Positions 1-8,677 of a stretch of DNA of 64,000 bases are shown one piece after another. The notes beneath the pieces were generated by a model. The model ran no database searches and was not told the DNA's origin. It was given only the letters and a program-made list of their open reading frames with translations. The stretch's first letter is position 1. Each line of letters starts with the position of its first letter. A program made the position numbers and the translations under genes. This DNA is from CAZEPJ01 sp964514105 (GTDB lineage: Bacteria > Desulfobacterota > Desulfocorpusculales > Desulfocorpusculum), in assembly GCA_964514105.1 (NCBI GenBank), contig CAZEPJ010000016.1, positions 1 to 64,000 on the forward strand, read 5' to 3'.

Positions 1-80
<80 letters not shown>

Positions 81-1448
81 GCGGGGGGGAGGGACTTCCA
101 CAACTTCCAGGTCTGCTACCGCAACGACCCAACGGTCCAGGTGGTGGCCTTCACAGCCGCCCAGGTCCCGGGCATCGAGGACCGCAGATATCCGCCCGAG
201 CTCGCCGGCCCCCTGTACCCCGAGGGCATCCCCATCTGTTCCGAGGAACGCCTCCCCGAACTGGTCGGGCGCTTCGGCGTGCAACAGGTGGTTTTGGCGT
301 ACAGCGACATCGCCCATGTGGATGTCATGCACCGCGCTTCTCTGGTCCTCTCCCTGGGTGCGGACTTCGTCCTCCTGGGGCCTGACCGAACCATGCTGCA
401 GGCCAAGGTCCCGGTTGTCTCCGTGTGCGCCGTGCGAACGGGGTGCGGAAAGAGCGGCGTCACCGAGCGGATCTGGGAGATCGCCTCCGGCCGCGGGATC
501 CGCGCCGTCGTCGTGCGCCACCCCATGCCGTACTCGGATCTCGCCCGCATGCGCGTCGAGCGCTTCGCCGCCATGGAAGACCTGGACCGGTACCGCTGCA
601 CCGTGGAGGAGCGCGAGGAATACGAGCATCTGGTGGGCAGAGGGATCGTCGTCTATGCGGGGGTGGACTACGAGGCCATCCTGCAGATGGCCCAGCAGGA
701 GGCGCATCTCATCATCTGGGACGGCGGGAACAACGACTTCTCCTTTTTCCGGCCCGACTTGGAGGTGGTGGTCCTCGACCCCCACCGGGCGGGTCAGGAG
801 CGCCTCTATCACCCTGGAGAGGCCAACCTGCTGCGGGCCCACGTCCTGGTCATCAACAAGATGGACAGCGCCCGGCAGCAAGACGTGGCCCGACTGGAAG
901 CAACCATCGCCCAAGCCAATCCCGGGGCGCGGGTGATCCGCACGGCGTCGCGTGTCTCGGTGGCCGGCGCAGAGCGGATCTCCGGCAAGCGCGTCCTGGT
1001 GGTGGAGGACGGTCCCACGTTGACCCACGGCGGCATGTCGTACGGCGCCGGGGTCCTGGCCGCGCGGCGCTATGGCGCTTCGGAACTGGTGGACCCCCGG
1101 CCGTACGCCGTGGGTTCCATCGGGGCGGTCCTGGAGTGCTACGACCATCTGCAAGGCGTGCTGCCCGCCGCAGGCTACTTCCCCGAACAGTTGAGAGACC
1201 TGGAGACGACCATCCGGCGCACGCCCTGCGATCTGGTCCTGGTAGCCACTCCCATCGACCTGAGCCGGCTCATCGCCATCTCCCAGCCGACCCTCCGCGT
1301 GACGTACCGTGTGGAGGACTGGGGGGAGCCCACCCTGGTCCAGGTGGTGGACGACTTCCTGAGCCGCCCGGCCCGCGCCTCGGAGCCCGCGGGCCACGTG
1401 ACGGATCCAGGGGTTGCGGACCGGATCCCCGGGGAGGTCATCTTATGA
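81..1448 (+). CDS. Cyclic 2,3-diphosphoglycerate synthetase-like GTPase, 5' truncated
   Basis: This resembles the cyclic 2,3-diphosphoglycerate synthetase family, ATP-dependent enzymes best known from thermophilic methanogens that close the phosphoanhydride ring of 2,3-diphosphoglycerate. The family also has uncharacterised bacterial members described as P-loop GTPases. A GTG at 141 gives 435 residues, but the frame is open and family-like upstream (GRDFHNFQVCYRNDP, from about 87), so the true start is lost in the damaged scaffold end. Numbering from the GTG, a P-loop (TGCGKSG) lies near residues 100-106 and an NKMD-type base-specificity motif (VINKMDS) near 245. The C-terminal part carries the glycine-rich TLTHGGMSYGAG segment. 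The stop overlaps the ATG of the PilZ gene as ATGA, so the two are probably translationally coupled. The family is well supported; the bacterial substrate is unknown. Confidence 0.8.
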   Translation, partial: AGGRDFHNFQVCYRNDPTVQVVAFTAAQVPGIEDRRYPPELAGPLYPEGIPICSEERLPELVGRFGVQQVVLAYSDIAHVDVMHRASLVLSLGADFVLLGPDRTMLQAKVPVVSVCAVRTGCGKSGVTERIWEIASGRGIRAVVVRHPMPYSDLARMRVERFAAMEDLDRYRCTVEEREEYEHLVGRGIVVYAGVDYEAILQMAQQEAHLIIWDGGNNDFSFFRPDLEVVVLDPHRAGQERLYHPGEANLLRAHVLVINKMDSARQQDVARLEATIAQANPGARVIRTASRVSVAGAERISGKRVLVVEDGPTLTHGGMSYGAGVLAARRYGASELVDPRPYAVGSIGAVLECYDHLQGVLPAAGYFPEQLRDLETTIRRTPCDLVLVATPIDLSRLIAISQPTLRVTYRVEDWGEPTLVQVVDDFLSRPARASEPAGHVTDPGVADRIPGEVIL

Positions 1449-1774
1449 ACAGGCTGGAGCGGAGGCGCTCGGCTCGGCGGCCCTGCCGCTTCAGGGTCCG
1501 ATTCAGGACTCCCCGCGAGCTCAAGGAGCACTTCATCACAAACATCGGGGAGGGGGGCGTGTTCGTGGAGACGTACTACCCCCTGCGCATCGGGGCGCCC
1601 GTGGATCTGGAGCTCGTCGTGGGCGAGGACCCCCGGCCGCTGGCCATCCTGGGCGAGGTCACATGGATCCGCGGCCCCGATGAGGACGGTGCGCCAGGGA
1701 TGGGGATTCGATTCGTCGCCGTCTCCGCCCCCGTTCGAAGCCGCCTCGGCTCGATCCTGCAAGGCGCGCCCTGA
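1445..1774 (+). CDS. PilZ domain protein
   Basis: A 109-residue protein made almost entirely of one PilZ domain, the c-di-GMP-binding beta-barrel. The first binding motif is represented by the arginine-rich N-terminus (RRSARRPCRFRVRF, residues 5-18) and the second by the D/NxSxxG-like ITNIGEGGVFVET near residues 29-41. In the second motif the usual D/N-x-S reads N-I-G, so c-di-GMP affinity is uncertain. No membrane segment or partner domain is visible. The ATG overlaps the stop of the preceding GTPase gene (ATGA), so it is the second gene of that transcript. PilZ proteins commonly tune motility or polysaccharide output, which would suit the pilus and glycan genes elsewhere in the window, but no direct link is visible. 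Confidence 0.8.
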   Translation: MNRLERRRSARRPCRFRVRFRTPRELKEHFITNIGEGGVFVETYYPLRIGAPVDLELVVGEDPRPLAILGEVTWIRGPDEDGAPGMGIRFVAVSAPVRSRLGSILQGAP

Positions 1775-1793
1775 GTCGTGACGGCCCCGTTCG

Positions 1794-2777
1794 TCACGAG
1801 GTGTCCCCGTCGACGGTTCGGAAGAGGGCCTCCAAGGCGTCGGCCCGTTGGGCTGCCTTCCACAATCTTTCGGCCGCCTCCCGGAACGCGTGGGGCGTCC
1901 TCGCCCGGAAATGGATCCGGACACCGGCCTGTTCGAAGTAGGGCGAGGGCTGCACCGAGATCTCCCCGGCAAGGCCCAGGCGGGCCCTGGCCCTCCCGAA
2001 GGCCTCCTCCATGGCGGCCAAGGCAGGATAGCGCCTCCGGCGCAGGGCGCCGCGCAACCGCTCGGCCACCTGCACCCCATCCGCCGCCCGGGCCTCGGGC
2101 ACGTCCTGCACGGCCATGGCCGTCAGGACCTCCGCCGGGGATACCCCCTCCCGCAGTCCGATCTCCCCGGCACACTCCAGCACCTCCCGCAGGACGTTCT
2201 CGCCCAGGTGGACCCGATCCAGGACCGGAACGAGGCTGGATTGGGCCTCGCTCGGCCAGGCGGCCAGACGCAGGGCATTGGCCAGAGAGCATCCATGGCG
2301 GATCAGGGCCCGCCTCACGGACGAGGGCATCGTGGCCGCCTTCAGGTGGTCCTCGAGGAGCTTGGGCGCCGGGGCCAGACCCAGGGCCGGCAGGAGCCGT
2401 TCCAAGGCCCATGCTTTCCGGCCGGGCCGTCCGCTCAGGGCCCGCTCCAACACCCAGGCGCGCTCGGCCCAGCTGAATCCCCGGGTGAATCGGTTCTCGT
2501 GAAGGGCGGCCAGGAGGAGGTCGTCCTCGGGCGTCTCCCCATCCACCTCCTCCACCACGGCTTCCTTCTCCCCCAGACGCAGCAGCGCCTCCGCTCGCAG
2601 GAAGCCGCTCACCAGCCGCACACCCCCCCGCCTGCGCTGCACCCGCAAGGGCGTGACAAGCCCCACGGCCTCCAGCGAAAGGGCCAGGGGACCCGGGTCC
2701 CGCTCCAGGCTGGATCGGAAGGTCTCGTCCCGCCGATCCAGAGCGTCAAGGGGCAGCAAGTATCTCCTGCCAGTCAT
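1794..2777 (-). CDS. ParB/Srx-fold domain protein
   Basis: A 327-residue protein with an N-terminal ParB-like nuclease (ParB/sulfiredoxin fold) domain. Residues about 35-60 read GLVTPLRVQRRRGGVRLVSG, followed by FLRAEALL, and a later LHENRFTRGFSWAER segment resembles the ENRFR/F box that follows the ParB fold. The C-terminal 200 residues are helical and arginine-rich with no domain I can name. The chosen ATG at 2777 (MTGRRYLLPLDAL) overlaps the end of the upstream glycosyltransferase by 32 bases; the longer ORF start adds residues that are only a shadow of that gene. There is no parA neighbour and no parS-like repeat, so this is not an obvious chromosome-partition ParB. Function is unknown; the two genes appear co-transcribed. 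Confidence 0.65.
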   Translation of the reverse strand: MTGRRYLLPLDALDRRDETFRSSLERDPGPLALSLEAVGLVTPLRVQRRRGGVRLVSGFLRAEALLRLGEKEAVVEEVDGETPEDDLLLAALHENRFTRGFSWAERAWVLERALSGRPGRKAWALERLLPALGLAPAPKLLEDHLKAATMPSSVRRALIRHGCSLANALRLAAWPSEAQSSLVPVLDRVHLGENVLREVLECAGEIGLREGVSPAEVLTAMAVQDVPEARAADGVQVAERLRGALRRRRYPALAAMEEAFGRARARLGLAGEISVQPSPYFEQAGVRIHFRARTPHAFREAAERLWKAAQRADALEALFRTVDGDTS

Positions 2778-3618
2778 GGACGTCCTCCAGGCGGCCCGTG
2801 GCGGCCAACCGCTCGTACAGGACCGCCGCCCGCTCATGGCCCCGCTTCCTGGCCCCCTGCATCAGCACACTGCACTTGCGGCCCAGCTCCCGCCGCACCG
2901 CGTCCCGCTGGGCCTGGGAAATGGCCGGATCCTCGAGGAGCTTCCACAGGGCGCGCACCCGAAACCGATCCAGCCCCCAGATGCTCCGGGAGAGCTGGTC
3001 CGCGTGCCCCCCGCGCTTCACGATGAGCGGCTCGTCCAGGAAGAGCACGGGGTGACGGGCCGTGATCCGAAGCCACAGGTCGTAGTCCTCGCACGCGGGA
3101 AGCCCCTCGTCGAACCCGCCCACCGCATCCAGGAGATCCCGCCGCACCAGGGCCGACGAGGGGCTGATGATGCACAGCCGGACGCAATGCTCGAAGATCC
3201 AGCCCGAATACTTGCGGTGCCTCCGGCCGGGGTTCACCCGACGGCCGTGGCGGATCCAGATCTCGTCCGTGTAGCACAGCGGCGCCTCCGGCGCCCGCCG
3301 GAGGGCATCCATCTGCCGGGTCAGCTTGCCCGGCATCCAAAGGTCGTCGGAGTCCAGAAACGCCACCCACTGGCCCCGACTCTCCCGCACCCCTCGGTTA
3401 CGGGCGGCGCTAACCCCGAGGTGGGGCGTTCGGATGTACCGCAGGGCCCTGGCGTGCGGCGAAAGAACGGCCCAGGTCTCGTCGGCGGACCCGTCGTCCA
3501 CCACCAGGAGCTCCCGGGAGGCGAAGGTCTGCCCCAGGACCGACTCCACCGCCTGCCCCACCCAGGAGGCGCGGTTGTAAGTGGGGATGATGACCGAGAC
3601 GAGGGGGCGGGCCGTCAT
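2746..3618 (-). CDS. Glycosyltransferase family 2
   Basis: A 290-residue GT-A fold glycosyltransferase. The nucleotide-binding strand VSVIIPTYNR (residues 7-16), DDGS (41-44) and the metal-binding DSDD (89-92) are all present, as is a later CEDYDLWLR segment typical of the GT2 acceptor/catalytic region. It lacks membrane segments and is probably cytosolic or peripheral. The ATG at 3618 begins MTARPLVSV; the ORF extends 48 codons further upstream but that stretch has no family resemblance and overlaps promoter sequence for the divergent ferritin-like gene. Sugar donor and acceptor cannot be read from sequence. It is followed, with overlap, by the ParB-fold gene. Confidence 0.85.
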   Translation of the reverse strand: MTARPLVSVIIPTYNRASWVGQAVESVLGQTFASRELLVVDDGSADETWAVLSPHARALRYIRTPHLGVSAARNRGVRESRGQWVAFLDSDDLWMPGKLTRQMDALRRAPEAPLCYTDEIWIRHGRRVNPGRRHRKYSGWIFEHCVRLCIISPSSALVRRDLLDAVGGFDEGLPACEDYDLWLRITARHPVLFLDEPLIVKRGGHADQLSRSIWGLDRFRVRALWKLLEDPAISQAQRDAVRRELGRKCSVLMQGARKRGHERAAVLYERLAATGRLEDVHDWQEILAAP

Positions 3619-3730
3619 GACTGGATGGTGGTTCGTCTTCTGTTGTTCGTCGCCCGCGGTCGAGTCAAACAACGAGGCCCGTGGATGCCCGTCGGTCGAC
3701 GCCCAGCGCTCCGCACCCAACGCCCCCCCC

Positions 3731-3758
3731 TTGACATCGAAGGCCCTTGCCCTATGAT
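3731..3758 (+). promoter_or_regulatory. Sigma-70-type promoter for ferritin-like gene
   Basis: A perfect -35 box TTGACA (3731-3736) is separated by 16 bases from TATGAT (3753-3758). It sits about 60 bases upstream of the ferritin-like start at 3821, between divergent genes, which is where a promoter is expected. Confidence 0.7.
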
Positions 3759-3820
3759 GCAATCTAGAGGCCGGCCGGGCCCCGGGCTTGCGACTTCACC
3801 CATCGACCAGGAGGCAGATC

Positions 3821-4279
3821 ATGAAACTGGAATCCCTCGACGACGTCCTCACCTTTGCCATTCGCAAGGAGCACGATGCCCGAGAGCTCTATCTCATGTT
3901 TCGCGGGATGGTCAAGGATCCCGGCGCCAAGAGCCTCCTGCAGGACCTCGCCAACCAGGAACTGGGCCACGAGAACATGCTTCAGAGCGCCCGCAAGGGC
4001 GGAAGCACGGCCGCCATCGGGGGAAAGCGGGAAATCCGGGACCTTCACCTCAGCGACCACATGGTGGCCGAGGAGGTCAATGCCCAGAGCAGCCCCCAGG
4101 ACATCATGCTGTTCGCCATGAAGATGGAGACCGCGTCCTACAATCTCTACCAGACGATGCAGGGCAACTACGAGGGGACGGAGCTGGGGGGGCTTTTCTC
4201 CAAGTTGGCCCAGGAGGAGCTGCGCCACAAGGAGTCCCTGGAGCGGGAGTACGAGCAGCACTTCATGCAGTGGATGTGA
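3821..4279 (+). CDS. Ferritin-like diiron protein (rubrerythrin family)
   Basis: A 152-residue four-helix-bundle protein with the diiron ligands of ferritin-like/rubrerythrin domains. Helix 1 carries the Glu of RKEHDARELY, helix 2 NQELGHENM (ExxH), helix 3 METASYNLY and helix 4 AQEELRHKE (second ExxH). It has no C-terminal rubredoxin module, so electrons would have to come from a separate rubredoxin, and one is encoded 1.3 kb downstream on the other strand. The ATG at 3821 is chosen because AGGAGG lies upstream at a workable spacing and because family members start with a similar short lead. Likely role is peroxide reduction or iron handling in an anaerobe or microaerophile. It is a single-gene unit that converges on the FAD reductase gene. 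Confidence 0.85.
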   Translation: MKLESLDDVLTFAIRKEHDARELYLMFRGMVKDPGAKSLLQDLANQELGHENMLQSARKGGSTAAIGGKREIRDLHLSDHMVAEEVNAQSSPQDIMLFAMKMETASYNLYQTMQGNYEGTELGGLFSKLAQEELRHKESLEREYEQHFMQWM

Positions 4280-4289
4280 GCGTCTCGCC

Positions 4290-4329
4290 GGGGGAGGGCC
4301 CCTTGCCTCCCCCTTCCCCTCCCGAGGGG
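4290..4329. terminator. Stem-loops between convergent genes
   Basis: Between the converging ferritin-like and reductase genes lies a perfect 8-base inverted repeat (GGGGGAGG at 4290-4297, CCTCCCCC at 4306-4313). A second short one follows (CCCCTC 4316-4321, GAGGGG 4324-4329). Neither is followed by a clean T-run, so a bidirectional terminator is likely but not certain. Confidence 0.5.
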
Positions 4330-4333
4330 GTGA

Positions 4334-5536
4334 TCAGGACGGCAGGACAGAGGGATCGCCGAGGATGCGCCCCTTGAGCTCGCCCAGGGGGATTCTCCTT
4401 TCCATGGCGCTCAGGATCCTGCGCTGACCCGAGACGTCCCCCAGGAGGATGCATCCCGCCACCCGGTCGTCCTGGTACACGATCTTTCGATAGGTCCCCT
4501 TTTCCGGATCGGACGCCCTCTCGCTCTCCCGGGTGCCGTCGGCGTCGATCTCTCCGGCCGACACCAGATCCACGCCCACCACCTTGAGCTTGTTGCTCAT
4601 GACCGTACCGGCGTACCGGGCATCCCCCGAGGCCATGTTGATGCCGGCCACCCGGCCTTGTTCCTCGGCCGCGGGCCAGATGCCATAGTACACGCCCCGG
4701 TGCTCCACCGCATCCCCAGCCGAAAAGACCCCCGGCAAAGAGGTCTCCATTCGGTCGTCCACCACGATGCCCCGGCCGATCTTCAGCCCCAGCTTCTGAG
4801 CCAGGCCCAGATGGGGGCGAACCCCTGCCGAGACGAGAAACAGGTCCGCCTCCAGCACGCGCCCGTCCCCCAGCACCAGGCCTCGCGCCACACCCCCCTC
4901 CCCCCGGATCTCCTTGGACTGCGCGCCCAGATAGAACACGAAGCCCATGCCCTCCATGATCCTCTGAAGGACCCGCGCCCCCTCGGGGTCCATCTGGCGG
5001 GGCAGGAGGCGGTCGAAGACCTCCACCACCTGAACCGCCAGCCCCCTGAGGCGCAGCCCGTTGCCGGCCTCCAACCCCAGCAGCCCCCCGCCGATGGCCA
5101 CGGCGGTCCCGGCCCCCTCGGCCCTCCGGGCGATCCTCAGGGCGTCCTCCATGGTGCGCAGGGTGAACACCCCCTCCAGGTCGGCACCCGGAATGGGGGG
5201 CACGAAACTGTAGCCCCCCGTTGCCAGGAGCACGCGGTCCGCCCCCCAGGCTCCCCCTTCGGTGACCACCTCCAGCGGATCCCGCCGTACCTCCAGGACG
5301 CGGCTCCCCATGTGGAGTTCCATCCCCAGCCCTCGGAACCACGCCTCGCCCTTGAGGACGAGCTTCTCGGGCGTTGCCTTTCCCCCGACAAGCTCCGGGA
5401 GGCGCATGCGCGTGTAGAAGGCGTGGGGCTCGTCGGTGAACACGTGGATCTCACCGTCTGGATCCGCTTCCCGGATGGCCTGGCAGGCCGTGGTGCCCGC
5501 CACCCCGGCCCCGATGACCGCATATCGCATGGGCAT
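4334..5536 (-). CDS. FAD/NAD(P)-dependent oxidoreductase, probable rubredoxin reductase
   Basis: A 400-residue pyridine-nucleotide disulfide oxidoreductase fold protein of the type that includes NADH:rubredoxin reductase and the reductase half of NAD(P)H-nitrite reductase. The FAD-binding VIGAGVAGTTACQ is at the N-terminus (residues 7-19), the NAD(P)H-binding AIGGGLLGLEAG near 147-158, and the second FAD contact GVFSAGDAVEH near 270-280. No redox-active CxxC disulfide is visible between the two nucleotide-binding domains, which fits a one-electron-carrier reductase better than a thioredoxin reductase. The next gene upstream in the same direction is rubredoxin, so NAD(P)H to FAD to rubredoxin electron transfer is the natural reading. 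It ends convergently with the first ferritin-like gene. Confidence 0.8.
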   Translation of the reverse strand: MPMRYAVIGAGVAGTTACQAIREADPDGEIHVFTDEPHAFYTRMRLPELVGGKATPEKLVLKGEAWFRGLGMELHMGSRVLEVRRDPLEVVTEGGAWGADRVLLATGGYSFVPPIPGADLEGVFTLRTMEDALRIARRAEGAGTAVAIGGGLLGLEAGNGLRLRGLAVQVVEVFDRLLPRQMDPEGARVLQRIMEGMGFVFYLGAQSKEIRGEGGVARGLVLGDGRVLEADLFLVSAGVRPHLGLAQKLGLKIGRGIVVDDRMETSLPGVFSAGDAVEHRGVYYGIWPAAEEQGRVAGINMASGDARYAGTVMSNKLKVVGVDLVSAGEIDADGTRESERASDPEKGTYRKIVYQDDRVAGCILLGDVSGQRRILSAMERRIPLGELKGRILGDPSVLPS

Positions 5537-5564
5537 GACGCCCCCCTCGCGTTCCTATGGAACT

Positions 5565-5723
5565 CTAGGCCTTCTGGAACTGATCCTTGGAGGCCCCGCA
5601 GACCGGGCAGACCCAGTCTTCGGGCAGCGCCTCGAAGGCCGTGCCTGCGGCCACCCCGTTGTCCGGGTCGCCCACCGCCGGATCGTACACATACCCGCAC
5701 ACCATGCATTCATACTGGCTCAT
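5565..5723 (-). CDS. Rubredoxin
   Basis: A 52-residue protein, the usual rubredoxin length, with both iron-binding knuckles intact: C6-M-V-C9-G-Y and C39-P-V-C42-G. The typical aromatic core (Y4, Y11, Y13, F30, W37, F49) and the loop DPDNGV are present. It carries one electron on a Fe(Cys)4 centre in the cytosol. It lies between the FAD reductase gene downstream and a diiron ferritin-like gene upstream in one direction, which fits delivery of electrons to peroxide- or superoxide-detoxifying diiron enzymes. The start at 5723 is fixed by the family N-terminus. It is short enough to be missed by length-filtered gene finders. Confidence 0.95.
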   Translation of the reverse strand: MSQYECMVCGYVYDPAVGDPDNGVAAGTAFEALPEDWVCPVCGASKDQFQKA

Positions 5724-5754
5724 GGCTCACCTCCATCCTTTCCATCGCGGACGT

Positions 5755-6246
5755 TCACCGCACTCTGGCCCTCCCCTCCAGATCCCACTTGAGACGGACC
5801 AACCTGACCAGATGCTCCTTCTCCCAGGCCACCAGCTGATCCACCACCCCCGCATCCTGGGCCCTCGCCAGAGGGCGGAGTTCCTGGAGGAACAGGATCG
5901 TGTCCTTCTCGAACCGGATCCCCAGGTTCACCGCCTCGACGTCGGACCGAACACCGCCGGCCAGCCGCTCCCCGGACCCGTCCTCCCGAAAGACATGATC
6001 CTGGGCGAGATCCGAGATGTACATGGTGAACTCCTCCCGCTCCCAGGTCTCGGGCGGATCGGCCAGCTCCCGCGCCACCCGCTGCAGGTCCCCAACGTGC
6101 TCGAGCTCCTTGCGGGCCAGGTCGGAGAAGAGCGCTCGGGCCCCCGGGGTCGAAGCGGTCCGGGACATGTGCTCGTAGAAGACCTGCCCGTTCTTCTCCA
6201 CCTGGATCGCGGCCTCCATGATCTCCTTGGCGAAAAACGCCCCCAT
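5755..6246 (-). CDS. Ferritin-like diiron protein
   Basis: A 163-residue ferritin-like protein. Diiron ligand positions can be followed through the four helices: AIQVEKNGQVFY (Glu), RKELEHVGDL (ExxH), NLGIRFEKDTILF (Glu) and VAWEKEHLVRL (second ExxH). A roughly 30-residue insertion between helices 2 and 3 (rich in Glu, around residues 65-98) distinguishes it from the protein at 3821-4279. Their residue patterns are related but clearly divergent. There is no rubredoxin-like domain. It is the gene immediately upstream of rubredoxin and the FAD reductase, with spacing of about 30 bases, so the three probably form one transcript. Likely role is peroxide reduction or iron management. Confidence 0.85.
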   Translation of the reverse strand: MGAFFAKEIMEAAIQVEKNGQVFYEHMSRTASTPGARALFSDLARKELEHVGDLQRVARELADPPETWEREEFTMYISDLAQDHVFREDGSGERLAGGVRSDVEAVNLGIRFEKDTILFLQELRPLARAQDAGVVDQLVAWEKEHLVRLVRLKWDLEGRARVR

Positions 6247-6284
6247 CTCCCCCTCCTCGTCCGCCTCATGGGCAGGGCACGGAA

Positions 6285-6881
6285 TCAGTCGGCCTTCCCC
6301 AGCCCCCGCCCCAACGCCAGGGCCTCATCCAGTTGGGGCCGGTGCCGCTTGATCCCCCCTTTTTCGTCCACCCCAGCGACCAGAAGTTCCCCTCCGTACA
6401 ACAGATTCAGCGCGTCGAAGAAGATCCTCGCGGTCAGCAGGACTCCATCGAAGACCCGCTTGCCCGCCGAAGCGGCCACCGAGATCACGTACCCCCGCCG
6501 CTCCACGCCCTCCAGTGCACCGGGGACCGCCTTGCCCAGGACGTACTTCCGGCTCCAGAACACCTGGCACCGGTCGATCAGGGCCTTGAGCTGCGCCGTC
6601 ACCCCGTAAAAGTACACTGGGCTCGCCAGCACCAAGCGATGCGCCTGTTCCAGGAGAGGATAGACCGCCTGCATGCCATCGTCAAGAACGCACCGTCCCG
6701 CCTTCTCGCACCCGCCGCACCCCGCGCACGGCGCGATGCGCAACTTGGCCGCGTACAGGTGTTCCACCTGGGCCCCCGCCTCGACGGCTCCCTCCATGGC
6801 CCGGTTGAGCAGGATATCGGTGTTGCCGCCGCGACGCGGGCTGCCATGGATGGCAAGGACGCGAACCGCCGGGACCTGCAT
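6285..6881 (-). CDS. NADPH-dependent FMN reductase/flavodoxin-fold protein
   Basis: A 198-residue flavodoxin-like protein of the iron-sulfur flavoprotein/NAD(P)H:FMN reductase type. The FMN phosphate loop GSPRRGGNTDILL lies at residues 13-25. A compact cysteine cluster CAGCGGCEKAGRC follows near 52-64, as in archaeal and anaerobe iron-sulfur flavoproteins. ASPVYFYGVTAQLK near 87-100 is the characteristic flavin-ring loop. It is the first gene of the leftward group that continues with a diiron protein, rubredoxin and an FAD reductase, so a role in the same oxidative-stress or electron-transfer chain is inferred. It is divergent from the RpoH-like sigma factor gene. Confidence 0.8.
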   Translation of the reverse strand: MQVPAVRVLAIHGSPRRGGNTDILLNRAMEGAVEAGAQVEHLYAAKLRIAPCAGCGGCEKAGRCVLDDGMQAVYPLLEQAHRLVLASPVYFYGVTAQLKALIDRCQVFWSRKYVLGKAVPGALEGVERRGYVISVAASAGKRVFDGVLLTARIFFDALNLLYGGELLVAGVDEKGGIKRHRPQLDEALALGRGLGKAD

Positions 6882-6968
6882 GAACGGGCTCCCCCCACTC
6901 CGTGCGCTTCATCCTAGGTACCACAGCTGGGGGTACGATTCAACCTTTCGGAGTCACGGTTGGGCGCG

Positions 6969-6998
6969 TTGACACGGAATCGGGGCTTCGGATAGATT
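6969..6998 (+). promoter_or_regulatory. Promoter for RpoH-like sigma gene
   Basis: TTGACA (6969-6974) is followed after 18 bases by TAGATT (6993-6998). Transcription would start near 7005. The ATG at 7011 would then be almost leaderless, which supports the ATG at 7038 as the start. Confidence 0.5.
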
Positions 6999-7037
6999 CT
7001 AAAGGATTCCATGCGGCGCGTTGCCAAGGGTGCGACC

Positions 7038-8006
<969 letters not shown>

Positions 8007-8036
8007 ATCCCCCCGCCCGCGGGCCACGCCGTCCCG

Positions 8037-8666
8037 TCAGCCCGCCGTCTCGAGCCCCAGCTCCCGCAGCACGGTGCGCAAAGGTTGGTACAGACGGTCC
8101 CGCTCGGCCCGCGCCGCCGCGAAGAGCTGGGGCAGCCTCTCGAGATCCTTCACGTCCACCACCAGGTCGGCGCTTCGAGACAGGGCGGCCATGGGATCGC
8201 CCGACGCGACGCCCTGACCCACGAGGACCGCGAACAACCTGCGGCGTTCCTCCCCCGAGAGCCGCGCCAGCCATGCCCACAGATCCTCCTCGGGCCCTGC
8301 GGCGAAACCTTCCTCGCAGATCACCAGGGGCACGCCGGAGAAGCGCAGCAGATCGATGGCCTCGCGGGGCGACCGCGAAACAGCGGGGACGATGCCCACC
8401 CGTTCCAGCATGGCCTTGACCCTGGCGCCCAGGGCCCGGTCAAAGGTGCACAGGAGGCACTCCGGCGGCTCACCTCCTGCGGGCCTCACCCCATCCTCGG
8501 GCTCCTCGGTCCCCTCCACCGCCTTCCCCACGGGGGAGGCAAACGGGGCCGACAACGCGAAGCGCCCCTTGCATCCAGGGCACACCACGGACACCTCCTT
8601 GCCCGGCGGCAGTCGATCCTCGGGGATCTGGAACGCCCGCTGGCAGTGGGGGCAACTGGCGCGCAT
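8037..8666 (-). CDS. Zinc-ribbon protein with degenerate receiver-like domain
   Basis: A 209-residue protein. Residues 5-8 (CPHC) and 29-32 (CPGC) form a zinc-ribbon of the MJ0042/zinc_ribbon_4 type often found at the start of deltaproteobacterial regulators. After an acidic linker, residues about 68-190 resemble a response-regulator receiver (CLLCTFDRALGARVKAMLE; PREAIDLLRFSGVPLVICEE). The position where the phospho-acceptor Asp is expected reads VICEEGF, so phosphorylation is doubtful and the fold may be a pseudo-receiver. It begins 11 bases after the second PilT-type ATPase gene and is transcribed with it and pilT, so it may adjust pilus retraction. No DNA-binding or output domain is present. 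Confidence 0.7.
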   Translation of the reverse strand: MRASCPHCQRAFQIPEDRLPPGKEVSVVCPGCKGRFALSAPFASPVGKAVEGTEEPEDGVRPAGGEPPECLLCTFDRALGARVKAMLERVGIVPAVSRSPREAIDLLRFSGVPLVICEEGFAAGPEEDLWAWLARLSGEERRRLFAVLVGQGVASGDPMAALSRSADLVVDVKDLERLPQLFAAARAERDRLYQPLRTVLRELGLETAG

Positions 8667-8677
8667 GACCCCTCCTC

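Noticed and set aside
6882..6960. Leftward promoter for the FMN flavoprotein gene
   Set aside because: A TTGAAT box is present but no acceptable -10 element at the right distance, so no site is claimed.
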